In this document: in pieces, positions 21,451 through 34,099 of the stretch
Layout of the letters: each line of letters begins with the position of its first letter
Numbering within the stretch: position 1 is the first letter of the stretch
From: Dermacentor variabilis
Lineage: Eukaryota > Arthropoda > Arachnida > Ixodida > Ixodidae
Length of the DNA stretch: 64,000 nt
Assembly: GCF_050947875.1 (NCBI RefSeq)
Contig: NW_027460416.1
Coordinates: 1 to 64,000 of the forward strand
Direction of reading: 5' to 3'
Notes under the pieces: model-generated
Databases searched by the model: none
What the model saw: the letters and a program-made list of their open reading frames with translations, nothing else
Told to the model about the DNA's origin: nothing
Program-made: the position numbers and the translations under genes

Positions 21451-24400
21451 CTGCTCTTTTTAGCACCCGCACATGGATTTGTGCCAAAACGCGTTTTTAG
21501 CATGCACATGCATCTTTTGGTAGACGCGGACGCAGTTTTCTGCAAAACCACACGATAGGCATGCAAATGGTGCTTTTGGTAGAACGCGCGCGTGGATTTC
21601 TACCAAACGACGTGAAAAGCATGCCGATGCTGCTCTTTTTAGCACCCGCACATGGATTTGTGCCAAAACGCGTTTTTAGCATGCACATGCATCTTTTGGT
21701 AGACGCGGACGCAGTTTTCTGCAAAACCACACGATATGCATGCAAATGGTGCTTTTGGCAGAACGCGCGTGTGGATTTCTACCAAACGACGTGAAAAGCA
21801 TGCCGATGCTGCTCTTTTTAACATCCGTACATGGATTTGTGCCAAAACGCGTTTTAAGCATGCGCATGCATCTTTTGGTAGGCGCGGACGCAGTTTTCTG
21901 CAAAACCACACGATATGCATGCAAATGGTGCTTTTGGCAGAACGCGCGTGTGGATTTCTACCAAACGACGTGAAAAGCATGCCGATGCTGCTCTTTTTAG
22001 CACCCGCACATGGATTTGTGCCAAAACGCGTTTTTAGCATGCGCATGCATCTTTTGGTAGACGCGGACGCAGTTTTCTGCAAAACCACACGATATGCATG
22101 CAAATGGTGCTTTTGGCAGAACGCGCGTGTGGATTTCTACCAAACGACGTGAAAAGCATGCCGATGCTGCTCTTTTTAACATCCGCACATGGATTTGTGC
22201 CAAAGCGCGTTTTAAGCATGCGCATGCATCTTTTGGTAGACGCGGACGCAGTTTTCTGCAAAACCACACGATATGCATGCAAATGGTGCTTTTGGCAGAA
22301 CGCGCGTGTGGATTTCTACCAAACGACGTGAAAAGCATGCCGATGCTGCTCTTTTTAGCACCCGCACATGGATTTGTGCCAAAACGCGTTTTAAGCATGC
22401 GCATGCATCTTTTGGTAGACGCGGACGCAGTTTTCTGCAAAACCACACGATATGCATGCAAATGGTGCTTTTGGCAGAACGCGCGCGTGGATTTCTACCA
22501 AACGACGTGAAAAGCATGCCGATGCTGCTCTTTTTGACATCCGCACATGGATTTGTGCCAAAGCGCGTTTTAAGCATGCGCATGCATCTTTTGGTAGACG
22601 CGGACGCAGTTTTCTGCAAAACCACACGATAGGCATGCAAATGGTGCTTTTGGCAGAACGCGCGTGTGGATTTCTACCAAACGACATGAAAAGCATGCCG
22701 ATGCTGCTCTTTTTAGCACCCGCACATGGATTTGTGCCAAAACGCGTTTTAAGCATGCGCATGCATCTTTTGGTAGACGCGGACGCAGTTTTCTGCAAAA
22801 CCACACGATATGCATGCAAATGGTGCTTTTGGCAGAACGCGCGCGTGGATTTCTACCAAACGACGTGAAAAGCATGCCGATGCTGCTCTTTTTAACATCC
22901 GCACATGGATTTGTGCCAAAACGCGTTTTAAGCATGCGCATGCATCTTTTGGTAGACGCGGACGCAGTTTTCTGCAAAACCACACGATAGGCATGCAAAT
23001 GGTGCTTTTGGCAGAACGCGTGCGTGGATTTCTACCAAACGACGTGAAAAGCATGCCGATGCTGCTCTTTTTAGCACCCGCACATGGATTTGTGCCAAAA
23101 CGCGTTTTTAGCATGCACATGCATCTTTTGGTAGACGCGGACGCAGTTTTCTGCAAAACCACACGATATGCATGCAAATGGTGCTTTTGGCAGAACGCGC
23201 GTGTGGATTTCTACCAAACGACGTGAAAAGCATGCCGATGCTGCTCTTTTTAGCACCCGCACATGGATTTGTGCCAAAACGCGTTTTAAGCATGCGCATG
23301 CATCTTTTGGTAGACGCGGACGCAGTTTTCTGCAAAACCACACGATATGCATGCAAATGGTGCTTTTGGCAGAACGCGCGCGTGGATTTCTACCAAACGA
23401 CGTGAAAAGCATGCCGATGCTGCTCTTTTTAGCACCCGCACATGGATTTGTGCCAAAACGCGTTTTTAGCATGCACATGCATCTTTTGGTAGGCGCGGAC
23501 GCAGTTTTCTGCAAAACCACACGATATGCATGCAAATGGTGCTTTTGGCAGAACGCGCGTGTGGATTTCTACCAAACGACGTGAAAAGCATGCCGATGCT
23601 GCTCTTTTTAGCACCCGCACATGGATTTGTGCCAAAACGCGTTTTAAGCATGCGCATGCATCTTTTGGTAGACGCGGACGCAGTTTTCTGCAAAACCACA
23701 CGATATGCATGCAAATGGTGCTTTTGGCAGAACGCGCGCGTGGATTTCTACCAAACGACGTGAAAAGCATGCCGATGCTGCTCTTTTTAACATCCGCACA
23801 TGGATTTGTGCCAAAGCGCGTTTTAAGCATGCGCATGCATCTTTTGGTAGACGCGGACGCAGTTTTCTGCAAAACCACACGATAGGCATGCAAATGGTGC
23901 TTTTGGCAGAACGCGCGTGTGGATTTCTACCAAACGACGTGACAAGCATGCCGATGCTGCTCTTTTTAGCACCCGCACATGGATTTGTGCCAAAACGCGT
24001 TTTAAGCATGCGCATGCATCTTTTGGTAGACGCGGACGCAGTTTTCTGGAAAACCACACGATAGGCATGCAAATGGTGCTTTTGGCAGAACGCGCGCGTG
24101 GATTTCTACCAAACGACGTGAAAAGCATGCCGATGCTGCTCTTTTTAGCACCCGCACATGGATTTGTGCCAAAACGCGTTTTTAGCATGCACATGCATCT
24201 TTTGGTAGGCGCGGACGCAGTTTTCTGCAAAACCACACGATATGCATTCAAATGGTGCTTTTGCCAGAACGCGCGCGTGGATTTCTACCAAACGACGTGA
24301 AAAGCATGCCGATGCTGCTCTTTTTAACATCCGCACATGGATTTGTGCCAAAGCGCGTTTTAAGCATGCGCATGCATCTTTTGGTAGACGCGGACGCAGT

Positions 24401-26084
24401 TTTCTGCAAAACCACACGATAGGCATGCAAATGGTGCTTTTGGCAGAACGCGCGTGTGGATTTCTACCAAACGACGTGAAAAGCATGCCGATGCTGCTCT
24501 TTTTAGCACCCGCACATGGATTTGTGCCAAAACGCGTTTTAAGCATGCGCATGCACCTTTTGGTAGACGCGGACGCAGTTTTCTGCAAAACCACACGATA
24601 GGCATGCAAATGGTGCTTTTGGCAGAACGCGCGCGTGGATTTCTACCAAACGACGTAAAAAGCATGCCGATGCTGCTCTTTTTAGCACCCGCCCATGGAT
24701 TTGTGCCAAAACGCGTTTTAAGCATGCGCATGCATCTTTTGGTAGGCGCGGACGCAGTTTTCTGCAAAACCACACGATATGCATGCAAATGGTGCTTTTG
24801 GCAGAACGCGCGTGTGGATTTCTACCAAACGACGTGAAAAGCATGCCGATGCTGCTCTTTTTAGCACCCGCACATGGATTTGTGCCAAAACGCGTTTTAA
24901 GCATGCGCATGCATCTTTTGGTAGACGCGGACGCAGTTTTCTGCAAAACCACACGATATGCATGCAAATGGTGCTTTTGGCAGAACGCGCGCGTGGATTT
25001 CTACCAAACGACGTGAAAAGCATGCCGATGCTGCTCTTTTTAACATCCGCACATGGATTTGTGCCAAAGCGCATTTTAAGCATGCGCATGCATCTTTTGG
25101 TAGACGCGGACGCAGTTTTCTGCAAAACCACACGATAGGCATGCAAATGGTGCTTTTGGCAGAACGCGCGTGTGGATTTCTACCAAACGACGTGAAAAGC
25201 ATGCCGATGCTGCTCTTTTTAGCACCCGCACATGGATTTGTGCCAAAACGCGTTTTAAGCATGCGCATGCATCTTTTGGTAGACGCGGACGCAGTTTTCT
25301 GGAAAACCACACGATAGGCATGCAAATGGTGCTTTTGGCAGAACGCGCGCGTGGATGTCTACCAAACGACGTGAAAAGCATGCCGATGCTGCTCTTTTTA
25401 GCACCCGCACATGGATTTGTGCCAAAACGCGTTTTTAGCATGCACATGCATCTTTTGGTAGGCGCGGACGCAGTTTTCTGCAAAACCACACGATATGCAT
25501 GCAAATGGTGCTTTTGGCAGAACGCGCGTGTGGATTTCCACCAAACGACGTGAAAAGCATGCCGATGCTGCTCTTTTTAGCACCCGCACATGGATTTGTG
25601 CCAAAACGCGTTTTAAGTATGCGCATGCATCTTTTGGTAGACGCGGACGCAGTTTTCTGCAAAACCACACGATAGGCATGCAAATGGTGCTTTTGGCAGA
25701 ACGCGCGCGTGGATTTCTACCAAACGACGTGAAAAGCATGCCGATGCTGCTCTTTTTAGCACCCGCACATGGATTTGTGCCAAAACGCGTTTTTAGCATG
25801 CACATGCATCTTTTGGTAGGCGCGGACGCAGTTTTCTGCAAAACCACACGATATGCATGCAAATGGTGCTTTTGGCAGAACGCGCGTGTGGATTTCTACC
25901 AAACGACGTGAAAAGCATGCCGATGCTGCTCTTTTTAGCACCCGCACATGGATTTGTGCCAAAACGCGTTTTAAGCATGCGCATGCATCTTTTGGTAGAC
26001 GCGGACGCAGTTTTCTGCAAAACCACACGATAGGCATGCAAATGGTGCTTTTGGCAGAACGCGCGCGTGGATTTCTACCAAACG

Positions 26085-26290
26085 ACGTGAAAATCATGCC
26101 GATGGTGCTCTTTTTAGCACCCGCACATGAATTTGTGCCAAAACGCGTTTTTAGCATGCACATGCATCTTTTGGTAGACGCGGACGCAGTTTTCTGCAAA
26201 ACCACACGATATGCATGCAAATGGTGGTTTTGGCAGAACGCGCGTGTGGATTTCTACCAAACGACGTGAAAAGCATGCCGATGCTGCTCT
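26085..26290 (+). repeat. Four-marker monomer block, third of three
   Basis: Same four linked substitutions, starting with GTGAAAATCATG at 26094. The flanking order resembles the 14.1-kb copy more than the 11.1-kb copy, because the following monomer has CTGCTCTTTTT. It leads into the CTGCCC-rich stretch at 26.6-28.7 kb. Confidence 0.85.
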
Positions 26291-26569
26291 TTTTAGCACC
26301 CGCACATGGATTTGTGCCAAAACGCGTTTTAAGCATGCGCATGCATCTTTTGGTAGACGCGGACGCAGTTTTCTGCAAAACCACACGATATGCATGCAAA
26401 TGGTGCTTTTGGCAGAACGCGCGCGTGGATTTCTACCAAACGACGTGAAAAGCATGCCGATGCTGCTCTTTTTAACATCCGCACATGGATTTGTGCCAAA
26501 GCGCGTTTTAAGCATGCGCATGCATCTTTTGGTAGACGCGGACGCAGTTTTCTGCAAAACCACACGATA

Positions 26570-28800
26570 TGCATGCAAATGGTGCTTTTGGCAGAACGCG
26601 CGTGTGGATTTCTACCAAACGACGTGAAAAGCATGCCGATGCTGCCCTTTTTAGCACCCGCACATGGATTTGTGCCAAAACGCGTTTTAAGCATGCGCAT
26701 GCATCTTTTGGTAGACGCGGACGCAGTTTTCTGCAAAACCACACGATATGCATGCAAATGGTGCTTTTGGCAGAACGCGCGTGTGGATTTCTACCAAACG
26801 ACGTGAAAAGCATGCCGATGCTGCCCTTTTTAGCACCCGCACATGGATTTGTGCCAAAACGCGTTTTAAGCATGCGCATGCATCTTTTGGTAGACGCGGA
26901 CGCAGTTTTCTGCAAAACCGCACGATATGCATTCAAATGGTGCTTTTGGCAGAACGCGCGCGTGGATTTCTACCAAACGACGTGAAAAGCATGCCGATGC
27001 TGCTCTTTTTAACATCCGCACATGGATTTGTGCCAAAGCGCATTTTAAGCATGCGCATGCATCTTTTGGTAGACGCGGACGCAGTTTTCTGCAAAACCAC
27101 ACGATATGCATGCAAATGGTGCTTTTGGCAGAACGCGCGCGTGGATTTCTACCAAACGACGTGAAAAGCATGCCGATGCTGCTCTTTTTGACATCCGCAC
27201 ATGGATTTGTGCCAAAGCGCGTTTTAAGCATGCGCATGCATCTTTTGGTAGACGCGGACGCAGTTTTCTGCAAAACCACACGCTAGGCATGCAAATGGTG
27301 CTTTTGGCAGAACGCGCGTGTGGATTTCTACCAAACGACGTGAAAAGCATGCCGATGCTGCTCTTTTTAGCACCCGCACATGGATTTGTGCCAAAACGCG
27401 TTTTAAGCATGCGCATGCATCTTTTGGTAGACGCGGACGCAGTTTTCTGCAAAACCACACGATATGCATGCAAATGGTGCTTTTGGCAGAACGCGCGTGT
27501 GGATTTCTACCAAACGACGTGAAAAGCATGCCGATGCTGCCCTTTTTAGCACCCGCACATGGATTTGTGCCAAAACGCGTTTTAAGCATGCGCATGCATC
27601 TTTTGGTAGACGCGGACGCAGTTTTCTGCAAAACCGCACGATATGCATTCAAATGGTGCTTTTGGCAGAACGCGCGCGTGGATTTCTACCAAACGACGTG
27701 AAAAGCATGCCGATGCTGCTCTTTTTAACATCCACACATGGATTTGTGCCAAAGCGCGTTTTAAGCATGCGCATGCATCTTTTGGTAGACGCGGACGCAG
27801 TTTTCTGCAAAACCACACGATAGGCATGCAAATGGTGCTTTTGGCAGAACGCGCGTGTGGATTTCTACCAAACGACGTGAAAAGCATGCCGATGCTGCTC
27901 TTTTTAGCACCCGCACATGGATTTGTGCCAAAACGCGTTTTAAGCATGCGCATGCATCTTTTGGTAGACGCGGACGCAGTTTTCTGCAAAACCACACGAT
28001 AGGCATGCAAATGGTGCTTTTGGCAGAACGCGCGCGTGGATTTCTACCAAACGACGTGAAAAGCATGCCGATGCTGCTCTTTTTAGCACCCGCACATGGA
28101 TTTGTGCCAAAGCGCGTTTTAAGCATGCGCATGCATCTTTTGGTAGGCGCGGACGCAGTTTTCTGCAAAACCACACGATATGCATGCAAATGGTGCTTTT
28201 GGCAGAACGCGCGTGTGGATTTCTACCAAACGACGTGAAAAGCATGCCGATGCTGCTCTTTTTAGCACCCGCACATGGATTTGTGCCAAAACGCGTTTTA
28301 AGCATGCGCATGCATCTTTTGGTAGACGCGGACGCAGTTTTCTGCAAAACCACACGATATGCATGCAAATGGTGCTTTTGGCAGAACGCGCGTGTGGATT
28401 TCTACCAAGCGACGTGAAAAGCATGCCGATGCTGCCCTTTTTAGCACCCGCACATGGATTTGTGCCAAAACGCGTTTTAAGCATGCGCATGCATGTTTTG
28501 GTAGACGCGGACGCAGTTTTCTGCAAAACCACACGATATGCATGCAAATGGTGCTTTTGGCAGAACGCGCGTGTGGATTTCTACCAAACGACGTGAAAAG
28601 CATGCCGATGCTGCCCTTTTTAGCACCCGCACATGGATTTGTGCCAAAACGCGTTTTAAGCATGCGCATGCATCTTTTGGTAGACGCGGACGCAGTTTTC
28701 TGCAAAACCGCACGATATGCATTCAAATGGTGCTTTTGGCAGAACGCGCGCGTGGATTTCTACCAAACGACGTGAAAAGCATGCCGATGCTGCTCTTTTT
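26570..28800 (+). repeat. Local amplification marked by CTGCCC and GCATTCAAATGG
   Basis: CTGCCCTTTTTAGC occurs near 26644, 26823, 27539, 28433 and 28612. The linked pair AAACCGCACGATATGCATTC is at about 26917, 27633 and 28707. The GCATTC copies are spaced 716 bp (4 monomers) and then 1,074 bp (6 monomers). The octamer survives as TTCAAAT, so ATGCAAAT is lost in these three copies. Similar CTGCCC monomers near 11252, 11431, 14653, 14832 and 40785 are probable relatives. Confidence 0.8.
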
Positions 28801-29899
28801 AACATCCGCACATGGATTTGTGCCAAAGCGCGTTTTAAGCATGCGCATGCATCTTTTGGTAGACGCGGACGCAGTTTTCTGCAAAACCACACGATAGGCA
28901 TGCAAATGGTGCTTTTGGCAGAACGCGCGTGTGGATTTCTACCAAACGACGTGAAAAGCATGCCGATGCTGCTCTTTTTAGCACCCGCACATGGATTTGT
29001 GCCAAAACGCGTTTTAAGCATGCGCATGCATCTTTTGGTAGACGCGGACGCAGTTTTCTGCAAAACCACACGATAGGCATGCAAATGGTGCTTTTGGCAG
29101 AACGCGCGCGTGGATTTCTACCAAACGACGTGAAAAGCATGCCGATGCTGCTCTTTTTAGCACCCGCACATGGATTTGTGCCAAAACGCGTTTTTAGCAT
29201 GCACATGCATCTTTTGGTAGACGCGGACGCAGTTTTCTGCAAAACCACACGATATGCATGCAAATGGTGCTTTTGGCAGAACGCGCGTGTGGATTTCTAC
29301 CAAACGACGTGAAAAGCATGCCGATGCTGCTCTTTTTAGCACCCGCACATGGATTTGTGCCAAAACGCGTTTTAAGCATGCGCATGCATCTTTTGGTAGA
29401 CGCGGACGCAGTTTTCTGCAAAACCACACGATATGCATGCAAATGGTGCTTTTGGCAGAACGCGCGCGTGGATTTCTACCAAACGACGTGAAAAGCATGC
29501 CGATGCTGCTCTTTTTAACATCCGCACATGGATTTGTGCCAAAGCGCGTTTTAAGCATGCGCATGCATCTTTTGGTAGACGCGGACGCAGTTTTCTGCAA
29601 AACCACACGATATGCATGCAAATGGTGCTTTTGGCAGAACGCGCGTGTGGATTTCTACCAAACGACGTGAAAAGCATGCCGATGCTGCTCTTTTTAACAT
29701 CCCCACATGGATTTGTGCCAAAACGCGTTTTAAGCATGCGCATGCATCTTTTGGTAGACGCGGACGCAGTTTTCTGCAAAACCACACGATATGCATGCAA
29801 ATGGTGCTTTTGGCAGAACGCGCGCGTGGATTTCTACCAAACGACGTGAAAAGCATGCCGATGCTGCTCTTTTAAACATCCGCACATGGATTTGTGCCA

Positions 29900-32800
29900 A
29901 AGCGCGTTTTAAGCATGCGCATGCATCTTTTGGTAGACGCGGACGCAGTTTTCTGCAAAACCACACGATAGGCATGCAAATGGTGCTTTTGGCAGAACGC
30001 TCGCGTGGATTTCTACCAAACGACGTGAAAAGCATGCCGATGCTGCTCTTTTTAGCACCCGCACAAGGATTTGTGCCAAAACGCGTTTTAAGCATGCGCA
30101 TGCATCTTTTGGTAGACGCGGACGCAGTTTTCTGCAAAACCACACGATATGCATGCAAATGGTGCTTTTGGCAGAACGCGCGCGTGCATTTCTACCAAAC
30201 GACGTGAAAAGCATGCCGATGCTGCTCTTTTTAACATCCGCACATGGATTTGTGCCAAAGCGCGTTTTAAGCATGCGCATGCATCTTTTGGTAGACGCGG
30301 ACGCAGTTTTCTGCAAAACCACACGATATGCATGCAAATGGTGCTTTTGGCAGAACGCGCGCGTGGATTTCTACCAAACGACGTCAAAAGCATGCCGATG
30401 CTGCTCTTTTTAACATCCGCACATGGATTTGTGCCAAAACGCGTTTTAAGCATGCGCATGCATCTTTTGGTAGACGCGGACGCAGTTTTCTGCAAAACCA
30501 CACGATATGCATGCAAATGGTGCTTTTGGCAGAACGCGCGCGTGGATTTCTACCAAACGACGTGAAAAGCATGCCGATGCTGCTCTTTTTAACATCCGCA
30601 CATGGATTTGTGCCAAAGCGCGTTTTAAGCATGCGCATGCATCTTTTGGTAGACGCGGACGCAGTTTTCTGCAAAACCACACGATACGCATGCATGCGGT
30701 GCTTTTGGCAGAACGCGCGCGTGGATTTCTACCAAACGACGTGAAAAGCATGCCGATGCTGCTCTTTTTAGCACCCGCACATGGATTTGTGCCAAAACGC
30801 GTTTTTAGCATGCACATGCATCTTTTGGTAGACGCGGACGCAGTTTTCTGCAAAACCACACGATATGCATGCAAATGGTGCTTTTGGCAGAACGCGCGTG
30901 TGGATTTCTACCAAACGACGTGAAAAGCATGCCGATGCTGCTCTTTTTAGCACCCGCACATGGATTTGTGCCAAAACGCGTTTTAAGCATGCGCATGCAT
31001 CTTTTGGTAGACGCGGACGCAGTTTTCTGCAAAACCACACGGTATGCATGCAAATGGTGCTTTTGGCAGAACGCGCGCGTGGATTTCTGCCAAACGACGT
31101 GAAAAGCATGCCGATGCTGCTCTTTTTAACATCCGCACATGGATTTGTGCCAAAACGCGTTTTAAGCATGCGCATGCATCTTTTGGTAGACGCGGACGCA
31201 GTTTTCTGCAAAACCACACGATATGCATGCAAATGGTGCTTTTGGCAGAACGCGCGCGTGGATTTCTACCAAACGACGTGAAAAGCATGCCGATGCTGCT
31301 CTTTTTAACATCCGCACATGGATTTGTGCCAAAGCGCGTTTTAAGCATGCGCATGCATCTTTTGGTAGACGCGGACGCAGTTTTCTGCAAAACCACACGA
31401 TAGGCATGCAAATGGTGCTTTTGGCAAAACGCGCGCGTGGATTTCTACCAAACGACGTGAAAAGCATGCCGATGCTGCTCTTTTTAGCACCCGCACATGG
31501 ATTTGTGCCAAAACGCGTTTTTAGCATGCACATGCATCTTTGGTAGACGCGGACGCAGTTTTCTGCAAAACCACACGATATGCATGCAAATGGTGCTTTT
31601 GGCAGAACGCGCGTGTGGATTTCTACCAAACGACGTGAAAAGCATGCCGATGCTGCTCTTTTTAGCACCCGCACATGGATTTGTGCCAAAACGCGTTTTA
31701 AGCATGCGCATGCATCTTTTGGTAGACGCGGACGCAGTTTTCTGCAAAACCACACGATATGCATGCAAATGATGCTTTTGGCAGAACGCGCGCGTGGATT
31801 TCTACCAAACGACGTGAAAAGCATGCCGATGCTGCTCTTTTTAGCACCCGCACATGGATTTGTGCCAAAACGCGTTTTTAGCATGCACATGCATCTTTTG
31901 GGAGACGCGGACGCAGTTTTCTGCAAAACCACACGATATGCATGCAAATGGTGCTTTTGGCACAACGCGCGTGTGGATTTCTACCAAACGACGTGAAAAG
32001 CATGCCGATGCTGCTCTTTTTAGCACCCGCACATGGATTTGTGCCAAAACGCGTTTTAAGCATGCGCATGCATCTTTTGGTAGACGCGGACGCAGTTTTC
32101 TGCAAAACCACACGATATGCATGCAAATGGTGCTTTTGGCAGAGCGCGCGTGGATTTCTACCAAACGACGTGAAAAGCATGCCGATGCTGCTCTTTTTAG
32201 CACCCGCACATGGATTTGTGCCAAAACGCGTTTTTAGCATGCACATGCATCTTTTGGTAGGCGCGGACGCAGTTTTCTGCAAAACCACACGATATGCATG
32301 CAAATGGTGCTTTTGGCAGAACGCGCGCGTGGATTTCTACCAAACGACGTGAAAAGCATGCCGATGCTGCTCTTTTTGACATCCGCACATGGATTTGTGC
32401 CAAAGCGCGTTTTAAGCATGCGCATGCATCTTTTGGTAGACGCGGACGCAGTTTTCTGCAAAACCACACGATAGGCATGCAAATGGTGCTTTTGGCAGAA
32501 CGCGCGTGTGGATTTCTACCAAACGACGTGAAAAGCATGCCGATGCTGCTCTTTTTAGCACCCGCACATGGATTTGTGCCAAAACGCGTTTTAAGCATGC
32601 GCATGCATCTTTTGGTAGACGCGGACGCAGTTTTCTGCAAAACCACACGATATGCATGCAAATGGTGCTTTTGGCAGAACGCGCGCGTGGATTTCTACCA
32701 AACGACGTGAAAAGCATGCCGATGCTGCTCTTTTTAGCACCCGCACATGGATTTGTGCCAAAACGCGTTTTAAGCATGCGCATGCATCTTTTGGTAGACG

Positions 32801-33400
32801 CGGACGCAGTTTTCTGCAAAACCACACGATATGCATGCAAATGGTGCTTTTGGCAGAACGCGCGCGTGGATTTCTACCAAACGACGTGAAAAGCATGCCG
32901 ATGCTGCTCTTTTTGACATCCGCACATGGATTTGTGCCAAAGCGCGTTTTAAGCATGCGCATGCATCTTTTGGTATACGCGGACGCAGTTTTCTGCAAAA
33001 CCACACGATAGGCATGCAAATGGTGCTTTTGGCAGAACGCGCGTGTGGATTTCTACCAAACGACGTGAAAAGCATGCCGATGCTGCTCTTTTTAGCACCC
33101 GCACATGGATTTGTGCCAAAACGCGTTTTAAGCATGCGCATGCATCTTTTGGTAGACGCGGACGCAGTTTTCTGCAAAACCACACGATATGCATGCAAAT
33201 GGTGCTTTTGGCAGAACGCGCGCGTGGATTTCTACCAAACGACGTGAAAAGCATGCCGATGCTGCTCTTTTTAACATCCGCACATGGATTTGTGCCAAAA
33301 CGCGTTTTAAACATGCGCATGCATCTTTTGGTAGACGCGGACGCAGTTTTCTGCAAAACCACACGATAGGCATGCAAATGGTGCTTTTGGCAGAACGCGC
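29900..33400 (+). repeat. Block A, copy 2
   Basis: Markers are at 30001 (GCTCGCG), 30380-30385 (GACGTC), 30684 (CGCATGCATGCGG), 31042 (CGGTATG), 31772 (CAAATGATGC) and 31963 (GGCACAACG). Most are offset 13,782 bp from copy 1, which is 77 monomers less the base deleted at 16893. Private events are a 1-base deletion near 31538, GGGAGACGCGG near 31910 and a 2-base deletion (CAGAGCGCGCG) near 32142. TTTTTGACATCC follows sooner than in copy 1, so about three monomers were lost. Confidence 0.85.
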
Positions 33401-34099
33401 GCGTGGATTTCTACCAAACGACGTGAAAAGCATGCCGATGCTGCTCTTTTTAGCACCCGCACATGGATTTGTGCCAAAACGCGTTTTTAGCATGCACATG
33501 CATCTTTTGGTAGACGCGGACGCAGTTTTCTGCAAAACCACACGATATGCATGCAAATGGTGCTTTTGGCAGAACGCGCGTGTGGATTTCTACCAAACGA
33601 CGTGAAAAGCATGCCGATGCTGCTCTTTTTAGCACCCGCACATGGATTTGTGCCAAAACGCGTTTTAAGCATGCGCATGCATTTTTGGTAGACGCGGACG
33701 CAGTTTTCTGCAAAACCACACGATATGCATGCAAATGGTGCTTTTGGCAGAACGCGCGCGTGGATTTCTACCAAACGACGTGAAAAGCATGCCGATGCTG
33801 CTCTTTTTAACATCCCCACATGGATTTGTGCCAAAACGCGTTTTAAGCATGCGCATGCATCTTTTGGTAGACGCGGACGCAGTTTTCTGCAAAACCACAC
33901 GATATGCATGCAAATGGTGCTTTTGGCAGAACGCGCGCGTGGATTTCTACCAAACGACGTGAAAAGCATGCCGATGCTGCTCTTTTTAACATCCGCACAT
34001 GGATTTGTGCCAAAGCGCGTTTTAAGCATGCGCATGCATCTTTTGGTAGACGCGGACGCAGTTTTCTGCAAAACCACACGATAGGCATGCAAATGGTGC

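Larger units (their letters stand above)
3396..31530 (+). repeat. Phase-perfect portion of the array
   Basis: Marker variants across this 28-kb stretch lie at exact multiples of 179. For example, identical variant sites at 11060 and 14103 differ by 17 monomers exactly. The only net phase losses I can place are one base near 15400 (TTTGTGCAAAACG) and one near 16893 (TCTGCAAACCAC). These two account for the 2-base shortfall between the 14103 and 26094 markers. Substitutions here are therefore trustworthy for tracing duplications. Confidence 0.85.
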
